Shown one piece after another: positions 1 through 10,415 of a DNA stretch of 25,000 nucleotides (the first letter of the stretch is position 1; each line of letters opens with the position of its first letter). The translations under genes were made by a program, and so were the position numbers. Origin of the DNA: Botryococcus braunii (taxonomy: Eukaryota > Chlorophyta > Trebouxiophyceae); assembly GCA_002005505.1 (NCBI GenBank), contig KV908537.1:22501-47500 (forward strand), given 5' to 3'. Below the pieces are notes generated by a model, which had not been told where the DNA came from, did no database searches, and was given only the letters and a program-made list of their open reading frames with translations.

Positions 1-8
1 CAAGAAGG

Positions 9-416
9 GTGACAGGCTCTTGGATGCCAGCAGACTTACACCAGATTGATGTCCTGAGAGTTCTGCAGCAGAAGGTGATGCTTTCATGGAGTTCTTCAGC
101 ACACAGTGATGTCTCCACAGAGTTGTGTAACAAACATTTGTATGTCCATGGGAACTTCATAAGAGCGGACATAATAATGGCCTCGACATCAATGCTGGAC
201 CAATATTGATTGAACCTGCCCAAGGACATCTTTCGACTTTCCAATGCCATCCAATCTTTAGAAACACTCCACCACGGCAAATTTGTAGAGACATCAGTTT
301 GGGAAGCACGATACGAACAGTTTTATAAGCCTGAGAAGCATAAGGACGGACAGCCTTTGCTACCGAGCAAACCTAGAGGATTTGCTTCGTTGCCCAGACG
401 TAAAATGTCATGCTAG
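9..416 (+). other. Unassigned stretch, open frame with one internal stop
   Basis: This lies beyond the last visible DUF1350 exon and is probably intron or downstream sequence of that gene. On the plus strand one frame stays open for about 136 codons, interrupted by a single TGA at 207-209. It starts from a non-ATG codon near the left edge. The translation shows no family I recognise. It could be a decayed mobile-element or gene fragment, or chance. Confidence 0.2.
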
Positions 417-441
417 TGCAGCCCAGAGGTTGTTCCCTCAC

Positions 442-1908
442 TTGTTGTTAAACGAGAGGATGATGTTGCTGGTATTAGTTACTGGGAAGAGACTGCCTAT
501 CAGGAGGTGAAGCAGAGCGCCATTGCTGTGGCCCAGTCCATGTATTCCCACTCCTTCTGGTACCATCCACCACTGCCCGTCGTTGCGCAGCTTCTCAATA
601 CACGCCAAGAATTTCTGCATGTCCCTCCCACCAAGCAATTTAGCCCTCAAGGGCAAAAATGCGGATCCTGCCCTGCTTGTCTCCGTCCCTCCCGCCTTGC
701 CCCGTCCCAGGAAGGGCCAATGCGATAAAGAGTAGCTCCAAGAAAAGTCCCGACAACGCAGGTTGGAGGTCATAAGTCTACGCGATCGGCTGTCTAGGTA
801 CTAATTGTCAACTACAGCACACAGCCCCCACGGTGTGTTAGCAGTACCATCATCAAACACTGCCATCTCTACACAACTGACACTTAGCCCCAATTCAGCA
901 GGACAAGTATACCATCCAGGCACAGGCAAGCATAAACAGCTCCGACCAATGATACCAGGACCTCACAATCCATTCCAGGAAAGCTGCGGGTTGCAAGCTG
1001 GGAGAAAACAAAAGGAGAGCTGGGTTCATGCAGCAAGAGAAGTATGTTTATTGCGGCCAGCAGAACTAGCCAATTCATTTGCCTGCGCTCTTTCTTCTAA
1101 GACCTTCAGCACAATCACATGTTAAAACAACAAATTTAAAGAGCCTTGGCCCTATAGGAAGTGGGCAAGGAGTAGTGCTGGCACGAGCCAATCGATGGAT
1201 TGTAAGGTCTGCACATGCAAAGGTACACCAGCCACACTTTCCCTATGACACCCAGCCTGCAAACCCTGCCGAAAAGCCCATTACATGTGCTAAAAAATAC
1301 GTCATCACAGTAACCGGGTTCAGAACATTGGGGAGCAGCTAGGTTTATTGCAACACCTGATGAACCATGCCAGCGCATTGCACGTGCTTGAAGGTAACAG
1401 GAAATGGTGTGGAGATGACCGTGTAGCCTGCTTCACTGACGATTTGCAGTAACAAGGGGTACACGAGCTCAGGTGAGGCACCGGCAAATGCACCACCAAG
1501 GAAATGCACTATGCCCTTAGGAGCCCCTTGAGCAGGACTTGTCACCCAGCAGCCATCGACCTACATTTGAATGCAAAAGGTTACTTTTGCGTGTGAAGTT
1601 CGCTAGTGTCATGTATAATTATAATGTTTTAACCACTCGCCACTGAGTGAACTTGCGAAAATTCTCCAATGATCAACCACGTGAGTTTCTACTGAGGCAG
1701 TGCATACTTCTGTTCTAATCAGAGCCTGGGCCGATAACTTGAGGAATCTCCTTTGTGCCCAGGACTTTGAGTGAGTCCTATACACAGGGGAAACCCGCCG
1801 GAGAAAACTGCCGTGTGGAGGCCTGCGCCAGCAGTGACCGTCAGCATGGCTAAGTAGATGCAACCTTCCTGACGTTGGGCCATTTAACAGATTCCCATGA
1901 CCCTCCAT
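442..1908 (-). CDS. DUF1350 family alpha/beta-hydrolase-like protein, 5' part (partial)
   Basis: Minus-strand gene, incomplete at its 3' end. Proposed exons: 1908-1708 (ATG at 1908; an alternative donor would end it at 1693), 1560-1357 and 614-442, with GT-AG introns and matching phases. Exon 1 gives about 67 residues rich in Arg, Ser and His and poor in acidic residues, which fits a plastid transit peptide; this exon is inferred. Exon 2 holds the DUF1350 signature (GIVHFLGGAFAGASPELVY, then ISTPFPVTF). Exon 3 continues with VPEGVGIHGLGHSNGALLHL and IILSFNN. The GHSNG sequence has the form of an alpha/beta-hydrolase nucleophile elbow. DUF1350 proteins occur in cyanobacteria and plastid-bearing eukaryotes, and their substrate is not established. 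The donor at 441 (GTGAGG) follows a phase-2 codon. I found no convincing downstream exon in 1-441, so the rest probably lies beyond the window. Exons 2 and 3 are secure; the start is less so. Confidence 0.85.
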
Positions 1909-2300
1909 TTAGATATACATTCACCTTCCGAGTAATGAATTCTCAGAAAATGTACATCGCCGATCAAGTTGCGACGTCATCTGCTGTCCCGGCAGCATGG
2001 GCCCTCTCTTAAAGAGCTCACAAGTGCGACTAGCTTCAAGAAGGAGAGAAAATTGTTCCTCAAAATCAAGTTCCACAGTAAAAGAAACCTCCAAGAAGGG
2101 TGCAAAGTGGAGTAAAACGGCGCAAAGTAGTGGACGCGTGGCTTGACGTCTCAGTCAGCACGCAGCATCATCAATGTCAGGAGTTGAACAATGGATCCTA
2201 AACTTTAAACTAATTACCAACCGTTGTGGGACAGGTGTCTCAGTGTAAAGGGATCAATACACTGACCCAACGTCAAACACGGATTACCATCATCGGACAG

Positions 2301-2366
2301 CAGTACATGATGTACTGTACATCGATGATCTTTGTACTGCGGATAGTACACCTATCCGCAGTACAA
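2301..2366. repeat. Cluster of two inverted repeats (hairpins)
   Basis: A perfect 15-bp inverted repeat has arms 2332-2346 and 2352-2366 around a 5-base loop. Just upstream, 2301-2317 is a second perfect inverted repeat (arms of 8 bases around one G). Both contain the word GTAC, so the segment can fold in several ways. Confidence 0.8.
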
Positions 2367-2484
2367 GTGCAACACAGCACACAAGGGAAAAAAATGTCGT
2401 CCAAATTATGGTGTTGTTCCCGGTACCACTGGGATAAACACCCACAATTTTTTCTTACACATCTCGTGGCAGTGTTAGAATATA

Positions 2485-2764
2485 CACCACACAACATTTT
2501 GAACTTCAGTGGCGTGCATGTGTTGCATTCAGCACCCTGGGAAGCTCGCTAGGACACCACACAACATTGTCAAATTCACTGGCGTGCATGTGTTGCATTC
2601 AGCACCCTGGGATGCTCGCTAGGACACCACACAACATTTTCAAATTCACTGGCGTGCATGTGTTGCATTCAGCACCCTGGGATGCTCGCTAGGACACCAC
2701 ACAACATTTTCAAATTCAATGGCGTGCATGCGTTGCATTCAGCACCCTGGGATGCTCGCTAGGA
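2485..2764. repeat. Minisatellite, four 70-bp tandem copies
   Basis: Four head-to-tail copies have a period of exactly 70 bases. The repeated start ACCACACAACATT recurs at the same offset, and each unit ends CTGGGATGCTCGCTAGGAC or a close variant. Copies 2 and 3 are nearly identical. Copy 1 differs most, and copy 4 has a few substitutions. The array ends abruptly at AGGACAAAG. The spacing does not keep a reading frame (70 is not a multiple of 3). Confidence 0.95.
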
Positions 2765-3651
2765 CAAAGTGCTCGAGGTTTTGTGGCCAGAATTTGGGCT
2801 AGTGCGGGAAAATACGCCTTAACAACAGTCATTCCACGCACAACGTTAGTAGCCCGGCTTGTTGAAGCTCCTGGCCTGCAGGAACGGGGGTGGGTTTGGT
2901 CCCTGGCAGGATGCCGGTCACTGGAAGTCCAGATGGCATGAAGGTCAATGTAAATGGAGCAGTGGTGACCATCCCTCTTTCAAGAACAATTAAGAAGTAA
3001 ACACATTAAAAAGGGAATGTGCTAAAATGTAGCACTGGTTTTCTGTCTCTTGTGCCACTTTATCATTGGCTTGTGTTTACATTGATTCAAGCCATACACT
3101 ATAAATAGTTTGGTTTACCAACCTGCTAGTGCAGCACAACGACTAGCAGAGCACATATGCGGAATTCCTATTGAATCAAAGGAAGCTCCAGGTGTACCTC
3201 TGACCTGCTCAAAAATGTCAGAAGCTTGACTGAGAGATTGTTTATGATGTGCACCATTTCTAACTTCGATTTCAACAAAAACCGTGGAATGCTTGCTGCA
3301 TGTCTGCTTCTGGACAGAGAGAGGTGCATCTACCTCTGGTCCACAACGAAAGGGGAGACTTCAAGCAACATGAACAGAACCTAAACGCAAGGAAAAAAGG
3401 AAGACAAGCAAATATCAAAAACAGGACGTAACACTTAGCATTTCCTGTACAGTACTAATGCTCTTTTGGCCTGTACCACCATGGCCCGTCACGAATGCTA
3501 TACATGTTGCAGGCAGATACAGTGCGTCACAAGATTACAACAGAGCCCTTTCCTGCGGTCCTCAGTTTCATTTCCGCACATTCAGGACTCAGCAAAAATG
3601 CCCAGCAGCTGGGCCACTGGGAGTGAAGAAATAGAACCAGAGTTCCAATTA

Positions 3652-4027
3652 CTACACCCAGGCAACCCCACGAGCGGGGTCAGGGGATTGCAAATGCCAT
3701 AGGCCCCACGTGTCTTCATCGACCTCCTCGTCCTCATCGTCAGCAGCAGCAGCTGGAGGTCCCATCACGCGCCAACTTGAAGTCCATCCCGCATAATTAA
3801 CTTCATACACGAGTGCCATGGGCTGTATTCTTAAAACAGACCTGCGAACGGCCTGCCAAGCCCCTGTGCGTGAGCGGGGTCAATCCGCCTTCAATCACCT
3901 TGAACTCCCCCGCCCTCTATATCCTCGGCTGTCAACCTCCGCCCCGCGCTCTCCCTTTCCCCCTCTCACGGAGCGTTAACGCACACCCTCATGGCAGTGC
4001 GCACGCGCGCGTGTACACACACACACA

Positions 4028-4098
<71 letters not shown>

Positions 4099-6664
4099 CC
4101 ATAGCACCAGGGTGGACATGTTCTCAGCCACGCATCGTGCAGGCATGCTCATAAACTAACATTGACACCCACGCCTGTATGCACACACTAGCAGCGCGCG
4201 AGAACACACACGCGAGCGCGCGCACGGGGACTCGAACACGTGTGCATATGCACGTGGGCCCTTGCAAGTTCACAACACGAACGCACACAGCCAGGCACAC
4301 ATGGCAAACAGACAAAACAAAGACACATGCAGGTGTGCATGAGCGCACGCATGTGCATGCACAAGGCACAAATCCTTATGCGCATGCGACAGCGGCAGCG
4401 ACAAGCTGGCAAGGCCACTTGAAGTAGTCCAAAGCATGTCTTAAAGAAAAAAGCAATAAATATCAAGCAACGCATCCAGAAACTTTCTTGAAATAAAGTT
4501 AATGGGTCTACTTAACTAGTATGTAACTAATATACATCCAGAAACTTTCTTGAAAACAACTTAAAGGGTCATACTTAGCTAGTAAGTAACTAGTATACAC
4601 AATAAACACACAAGGCTACATGCGCAACAGTAAGGATGGGCATCGAGTCTTGCCAGTGGGCAGCCAGATCGCTAATCGCAACTCCCAGCCAAGAACCAGG
4701 GGGGGTGGGTAAAAAACAGTAACAAAATCTGACGAGAAACTCAGCATTATGAAGTCGACAGCTGTTGCCATGCAAAAAAGGCCAGCCATCAAATGGGTTG
4801 GAGCTAGCACCTTTCGGTGGTGCTGGCCCAAAACTCCCATTATTTTCGCCAGTTGCCCTTGGTGATGCGATGAACTAAGGCTGTGAGGGCAGACATGGGG
4901 GAAATAAAACTGTCCTATTATCTCCAAAGCCTAGAAATCAGAAGGACTCTGCCTACCTCGCCATGGGTAACGACCAGCACATTGGCACCGTCTGCTGTCC
5001 GTTCAATATCCTGTTGCCCAACAGTCCAAGGGTGTCTGGGGAGGGAATTCACGGATGTTAAGCTTATTTTTTCATGAGTGCAAGAGTGTTCGGGGAGGGA
5101 TAACACAGATGCAAGTCTCACTCTTTGGAAGTCCAAATTGTTTTTGGAAAATGGATATCATAGATGTCTGATTCATTTTTTAGCCCAAATCGATTAGTGA
5201 AACTCAGTCACAGTACTTGCTGCAACATCAAATACCTTTGCCTGACGCAATACTGTCTAGACGTGCTGTGGATGAGAGAGGGAAGGGTTGACATCAGATA
5301 CCTCATACGCCGTTGTGTACCTACGATGCGCATCTTCCAACGTTTCTGGATAGTCAGGGAAAGGATTATCACTCCACTGCACATCACCTGGACCAAGTCA
5401 CCAGTTGATCTCAATGCATGAAGGATGCTGTCAGCCAAATTAGCAATGTTTAGTTCCAAGGTATGCCTACTTAATTGCAAAAGCTCAATGTTACCTGAAC
5501 TCCTATATCAGGAACTACTATGTATAAATCTGGAAGAACAGATGTGAGCACCAAGGGGAGCTAGTGTACGGAAGGTGCCTAAACCTGAGCCGCCTGCATC
5601 CAGCCAAGCCTGTTGAATATCTTCAGGTGACTTCATCCAGGTATCGAGAGCAGAAATATCTGCTGGTCTTGCTTTGCCAAACAGGAGCTTTTCAGAGAAC
5701 ACCTGGCCAAAGAACCAAGCAAGAACAGCCCAGTCACAGAAGCAAAGGTCTGCCAATTCCGATCCAACCCTCGATGCCCTCTAAGGTACATTCTTGCACA
5801 ACACATGACAAGAAAAATTTTAAATGAAAACCCTGCATGTCTGTGTGTTGAAAATTCCCTCATAAAACTCTTTCACAGAAAATCCCGTCGAGTTAGGTTG
5901 TCAAGACTTAAAACAGATATGCACACTCATGATAAGGGGCGTCATCACGGCACAAGGCCAAGTTGTACCTCACTTAGTGCAGGATCTACTGTGATGGTAA
6001 GATGGCAATCTTGCAGTCCATCCTGCAGCAATGCAGCAGTCTGGATACAGCGTAAGAAGGGCGAAACAAAGATGTGCTGTAGAGAAAAGGCTGCAAGATC
6101 TTTCGCATGTCTTTGAACCTGCTCAGCAGCGTTGTCCTTTTATAGAAGATGGCGCTGATAAAATCAATCATAGACAATTCACATGCCAAGTTACCCACTT
6201 GGAGTTTGCAACTCCGTACAAAGCCAGCGTCTCTATCTCACATCCAAGAGCGAAGGCAAGCCAACATCAAAAAAGCTTGAAGTCATAGAAACAAAAATAA
6301 ACGTTCCTAAAGGGGGCCAGAACTCTAACAAAGATCATGAGGTTCATGGCGGAACGGCAGGGCGGGCCTCCCAGCGTTTAAAACGCAATTGGTCACCCTC
6401 TTAAAATCAAATGAGCCAACATGCATGCCACTTAGTACATGCAGTTAAGCTAAACATCCATTATTGGCACTGTCATTCCGGCAATGCTAATTCGAAACTA
6501 ATGCCACCCAACAATCTGATGCCAAGCCAAGTGTTCACCTCTGCCTTTCCTCTCTCTGTCAAAGGAGGATTCCATACTTGAGCTGCCGACTGCTCCCAGT
6601 CATCAACGGTGCCATCTATGCGTTCGCCATGGCGCATGGCAAGCAGGTATTGCACGCCCTCCAT
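3652..6664 (-). CDS. Histidine phosphatase (phosphoglycerate mutase-like) family protein
   Basis: Eight-exon minus-strand gene giving about 250 aa. Exons: 6664-6539, 6230-6195 (or from 6236), 6076-5969, 5702-5585 (or to 5570), 5529-5495, 5376-5302, 5010-4957 and 3852-3652 (stop TAG). All phases agree. The core motif is in exon 1, YLLAMRHGERIDG, where His12 is the expected phospho-acceptor, followed by NPPLTERGKAE. Exon 3 carries FVSPFLRCIQTAALL with the conserved Arg. Exon 6 has DNPFPDYPETLEDAHRRY. Exon 7 has VLVVTHGE, the second catalytic His (about 182). Exon 8 completes it with AVRRSV and VYEVNYAGW. This family removes phosphate from small molecules or phosphoproteins; the substrate here cannot be told. 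There is no signal peptide. After the domain comes an Ala run, then the acidic stretch DDEDEEVDED, then an unusual hydrophobic end. Exon 2 and the tiny intron between exons 4 and 5 are the least certain joins. The start is the first in-frame ATG close to the RHG motif; an upstream exon is possible because a TTGCAG precedes it. Confidence 0.85.
4015..4096. repeat. (CA)n microsatellite
   Basis: A dinucleotide CA run of about 80 bases with one early CAGAC interruption. It lies in the last intron (3853-4956) of the phosphatase gene. The neighbouring 3990-4390 is also rich in CA, CG and TG words. Confidence 0.97.
4473..4598. repeat. Imperfect tandem duplication, period 62
   Basis: CATCCAGAAACTTTCTTGAA recurs at 4473 and 4535. 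Each copy is followed by a diverged but alignable AT-rich tail with CTTA-CTAGTA-GTAACTA-TATA. It lies inside the last phosphatase intron. Confidence 0.8.
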
Positions 6665-7010
6665 TCTGCAATTCTTGAGCAGATGCACACTAATGCTATT
6701 AATCCGAGTTGTCCAGTTTCACCACTTCACAAAAGGAAAATCTCGGTTTAGTCTCCATTGACGGTCTTCACACCAGCATCTTTGTAACAAACTTCCATCG
6801 TACCCACCGCAACTTATGGAATGCGGAGCGGTGGTCATCATTTTGTACGTGCAAAAGTTTGACCATATTGACATCCTTTAAGCAAGAGCGATTGAAAGGA
6901 TGTTCCAGTGACAGAACATTGCTATCTTTCCGCATGTTCCGACACCTCATGCACATGGGATTCCAGGTGAGGAGTCCGGACTTACCGGGTTTGTGGATGG
7001 CCCCGCGAGG

Positions 7011-7054
7011 CCCCAGTGGGGGGCCCCCAGTGGGGGGCCCCCACTGGGGGCCCC
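7011..7054. repeat. GC-rich palindromic repeat
   Basis: Two direct copies of CCCAGTGGGGGGCC are followed by an inverted copy (CCCCCACTGGGGGCCCC). The whole segment can fold as a strong GC hairpin in more than one register. Confidence 0.85.
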
Positions 7055-7403
7055 TTCACTCAGGGCCTTCAGTATTGTCTCGTGTGGGTCAAGCCCTAGT
7101 ACCGTGCAAGCACATTGCTGCTACCCCAGCCTAGGAAGGAGGAAAGGAAGGAAGGAACGAAGGACTTTCAATACCCAAGATCAGCCAGCCACACTGGACG
7201 TCCCAAGCAGGGAAGATTGGTTTGGCAGACCTGAACTCGAAACCATTTCCTTGCAACCACAACTTTCACAAGTAACACCACCATATGCCCACGGATTACC
7301 CGGCCTGGGCAACTTACTGACGCCTTGATGATTCCCGCGGAGGGAAGGGGGCGCCCGGGCCTCCAAACGTGAACCACATAGATCTATCTTGATTGAATGG
7401 TGG

Positions 7404-7421
7404 ATTCAATCTAGATTGAAT
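7404..7421. repeat. Perfect 18-bp palindrome ATTCAATCTAGATTGAAT
   Basis: The sequence equals its own reverse complement. GATTGAATGGTG occurs as a direct repeat on both sides (7391 and again overlapping the right half). It could be a dimeric protein-binding site or simple foldback; nothing else supports a function. Confidence 0.8.
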
Positions 7422-7502
7422 GGTGAAATTCCTGACCTTTCTCTCCCCACCAACACCTTGTTGCATACGCGCAGGAAGCTAGGCTTCGTCATTTACCACA
7501 TG

Positions 7503-7744
7503 TTAAGAGCTCCCCAAGCATCGAGTAACCAAGCCTTGCATGCCGAAACACATGGCACCAACAGCCATCATTCCAGTTGCAACTAGAATGATGCGCAAAC
7601 ATGGGACGCAACACGATTGGTAATGTCAACAGATCGAAACGCAGCAGCCTGCGAGGAAGCCACGGTGGCCACCCTGACCACCTGTTGAGGAACATCCTTG
7701 TCTCTGGGGGATGACTGCGGGGCAACACTGCGGGGGTTCAGCAT
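7503..7744 (-). pseudogene. Small coding-like locus with an apparent frameshift
   Basis: Unrecognised. On the minus strand an ATG at 7744 opens a 53-codon frame, 7744-7583, starting MLNPRSVAPQSSPRDKDV. It is followed in another frame by a hydrophobic stretch, IILVATGMMAVGAMCFGMQG, ending at the stop at 7503-7505. Taken together the two halves look like a short protein with a Ser/Arg-rich N-terminus and one membrane segment. The frames are out of register near 7595, and no normal-sized intron repairs this; the only phase-matching GT-AG pair would be 32 bases. A TATA-like TATTTTAAAATA (7781-7792, minus reading equivalent) and a CACGTG (7751-7756) lie just upstream. It may be a real small gene with a sequencing indel, a decayed gene, or chance. 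Confidence 0.35.
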
Positions 7745-7819
7745 GGATGACACGTGCTGTACGGAGTACAGATACTTGGCTATTTTAAAATAAGAAAAGA
7801 AGCCTACGACTTCCCTTTT

Positions 7820-7912
7820 TTATTCAAATTGGGGCGCTTCGGCGGGGCTTTCGGCGTGCTGCGCCATGTGCCTGTAGAAGGCCTCCACGTCCCTCTTGTA
7901 GTGATACCAGCA
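7820..7912 (-). CDS. Possible terminal exon of an unrecognised gene
   Basis: The minus strand here reads CWYHYKRDVEAFYRHMAQH, then AESPAEAPQFE and a TAA stop at 7820-7822. The composition is protein-like, and several AG acceptors of phase 1 lie just upstream. I could not link it to upstream exons with confidence. Coding-like minus-strand segments near 8240-8460 could belong to the same gene. No family is recognised. Confidence 0.3.
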   Translation of the reverse strand, partial: CWYHYKRDVEAFYRHMAQHAESPAEAPQFE

Positions 7913-8724
7913 GCCTCCTTCGCCTCAGAGAGTTCAGGGGGTCGAAATGACATCATCCTTCTTTGCCGCAGCCTACTTAGCCTTAGGGATCCAACAGGGG
8001 TGGTGTCAGGGGCATGGCGATGAAGCCACTGGAAAGAGGAAGAGTAATGCAACCCCACGGCAAAGGGAGCAAAGCCCTGGCAATGGAGAGTTAGGAACTC
8101 CGGTGAGAGCTCCTTTTCCTCTGTTGCCGCAAAGGCGTGGAACCTCGTCCAAGCGGTAGGGCTGTGGGAACTCGAATGCACCTCCCCGTGCATTTTGAAA
8201 CTGATAAATTTTTTGGCTTCTGAAACTGATAAAAGTTTAGACAAGGATGCTTATAAGCAATCCGTGGAGCGCCCAGCCTTAAGGTTTCCACGATGATCTT
8301 CTGCAACCGAAGGGACTCTCTCCACTTCCCTGACTCGCTGACGAGGTCTAGCAAGAGTTGCACCTTGTGAAACGCTTTCAAGAATGGCGCTCGCCGCCTT
8401 CAGGACTCAGGAACTCCCTAGGGTGGTCGAAACGCTGCAGCTTTGGCTGAGTCAAGGCAGCATTGGGGTCACTGACCTACCAAGGAAAAGGAAGATGGTA
8501 GGCCAACACTGCAGAGTTTACTTACACTTTTTCTACTGCAGAGTTTCGACTAGTCTAGGGCAGGTCTGGCAGTACACGTGTAACTGACATCTGGCAGGTT
8601 CCGGCAGTTGCCAGTTCGCACGCAGCTGCCGTACCGGATCTGCCGATGCAATAGTCGTGTAGCAGGACCTGGCATGTGGTGCCGGTGCAAGGTTACAACA
8701 AACAAGACAAGTTGGGGAATCGGC
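7913..8724. other. Stretch upstream of the SIMPL gene, ambiguous coding potential
   Basis: The minus strand has several overlapping open frames (for example 7804-8244 and 8091-8381), none recognisable; they may contain exons of the gene ending at 7820. The plus strand should hold the SIMPL promoter. The 10-bp palindrome TACACGTGTA at 8573-8582, a G-box-like core, is the only regulatory-looking site I see there. Confidence 0.3.
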
Positions 8725-10383
8725 ATGGACAGCTTTTATTCTTGCGTGTGTACCACGTTGGTATGCGTATGGGGGCTCGTAATGCTTTCGAGTGTGAAAG
8801 CGGCGATGCAACAGGCAACCCCTGGGACAGGTGTGTCGGGGAACGCTTCGTGGTGCGATGGCGTTAATGGTTTGCCAGGCCAGATCAGTGTATCTGGGAC
8901 TGGCAAAGTCCTGACAGCGCCCGACACTGCCACCGTAGGTCTTCTTCTCGAAAGACATATGATCTTGATGCTCGATGCTTAGTAATTGCAAACACCCACT
9001 CTTTCAACAAGATTGCTGTTTGATTTCAGTAATCCATCATGTCCGGTGACGTTCTTCACCGTACCCAGCAGAGAGGTCGTGATTGCTCCTCAATACAAGG
9101 ATAGCGATCGGGTGGACTGGTCCGTGCAGGTTTCATTCGTGGTCAGCTCCACCAAAGACACAGCAGTTGCTGCAAGAGATGATGCGGCAAGTGTTGCCGA
9201 CAAGGTCCTGGGGGCTTTGTCACAGGTATACCTTGGCAGTTGCAACCATTCTTTGGAGTAGATTCGGGTGCATCTGTCTTCAGACTTACTGATAGTTTAG
9301 TACTATACTATCATTACTACACTAAACCATTTTCATATTGATTACGTCTCTGAGTGCAGGTGAGGCTTTGTGGTTATGGCTGAGGAGAATGAGCTAGTTT
9401 GTTTTTTTTTTTTTTTTTGGGGGGGGGGGAGGGATCCGTGCACTTGCATTTGCATTTGATGTTTCGGGTCTGGGAAAACGATTGAGAAGAGGGGTATTCC
9501 TCTAGGCCTATCTAAAACTGTAGAGAGGGGCACCCTGATGTATGCACACCTGCTACTTAGAACATGGTTCAGGCATAGTGGTAAGGGCATAAAGGGGTTT
9601 GGCCATGGATTTAAGGCAAGTTTCACGTTTACTGCAGGTGAATGGTATAACGCCAAGGGACCTCACAACAAGAAACATTGATCTGAGCCCACAGACCAAT
9701 TATAGCAACGGCCAGAGCAATATCACTGGCTATACATACACATTGACCTACGGGGTCAACGTCAAGAATGCAACAGGCGACTTTGTTTCTGGGATTGTGG
9801 ACGCCATTGTCCGGGTTGGTGGAGATGCAGTTCAGCTGAACGGCATTCAGGTTTGTCAAGCACCTTTTAGGTCTGCTTGGTGTATTGTCGTGCTCTTGGA
9901 TCGGATTGCTGTGCAGCAGTAAAGCAACATCTCAGGCTCCTTGCTTGTTTTACTCGTGTACTAATACATGATATGGTTCAAAAAGTTCTTGTTCCGTTAG
10001 TGTGTAGTGCTTCTGTTAACCTGGAGTTTTGGACTGGAGATCCTTTTGCCTTGTGTAGAAGCGCGTCTGCACTGTGTATGCTCTGATAACAAGAGTCTGA
10101 ACCAAGTCATTGCTCGCACATGCAGTTCTCTACCTCGGATGCGTTGACAGCAGAAAAACAGGCAGAGGCACGGACGCTCGCTGTTGCAAATGCGAAAACA
10201 ATTGCCAAGCAGCTCGCAGAGGTACTGCACAATGGCTACCATGTCTGTATTGCAGCAGCTTGGGACCCAACCCGATGATTTGTGAAAACATGGATTCCTT
10301 GGCGCTCAAATGCACACCAGGATCTTTATGTATGTAATTATGGTCAAGCATGAGCACACCCCGATCTCTTGAGGACACAAAGC

Positions 10384-10415
<32 letters not shown>

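Larger units (their letters stand above)
1909..3651. other. Intergenic stretch between the DUF1350 and phosphatase genes
   Basis: No gene is supported here on either strand. It holds the hairpin cluster at 2301-2366 and the 70-bp minisatellite at 2485-2764, listed separately. From 2765 to 3651 I see only short open frames without splice-consistent extensions. It contains the 5' flank of the DUF1350 gene and the 3' flank of the phosphatase gene, whose transcript ends I cannot place. Confidence 0.4.
6665..7502. other. Upstream flank of the phosphatase gene, no supported gene
   Basis: The stretch has a plus-strand open frame (6709-7134) that ends in a Gly/Pro-rich translation of the GC-rich palindrome at 7011-7054, so it does not look like a gene. 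I see no family match and no splice-consistent exon series. It should contain the promoter of the phosphatase gene (minus), but I cannot identify a clear core element. Confidence 0.35.

Noticed and set aside
3813..4475. Open frames on both strands around the CA repeat
   Set aside because: They encode Thr-His or Val-Cys runs from the microsatellite and its CA/CG-rich surroundings, inside an intron of the phosphatase gene.
4741..4790. Possible extra phosphatase exon after an AACAG acceptor near 4760
   Set aside because: All phase-compatible readings hit a stop quickly, while exon 7 joins directly to exon 8 (THGE to AVRRSV) to give the expected family sequence.
5385..5480. Minus frame reading ELNIANLADSILHALRSTGD in the phosphatase gene
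   Set aside because: It lies inside the intron 5494-5377, whose removal joins exons 5 and 6 in phase; keeping it would put stops before the conserved segment.
8533..8991. 152-codon minus open frame
   Set aside because: It is antisense to the first SIMPL exon, which has a clear family match, and has no motif of its own.
9000..9129. Upstream extension of the second SIMPL exon (VPSREVVIAPQYKD)
   Set aside because: The acceptor GTGCAG at 9124-9129 gives an exact join of APDTAT to VSFVVSS, as expected for the domain; the extension would insert about 30 residues within a core strand.
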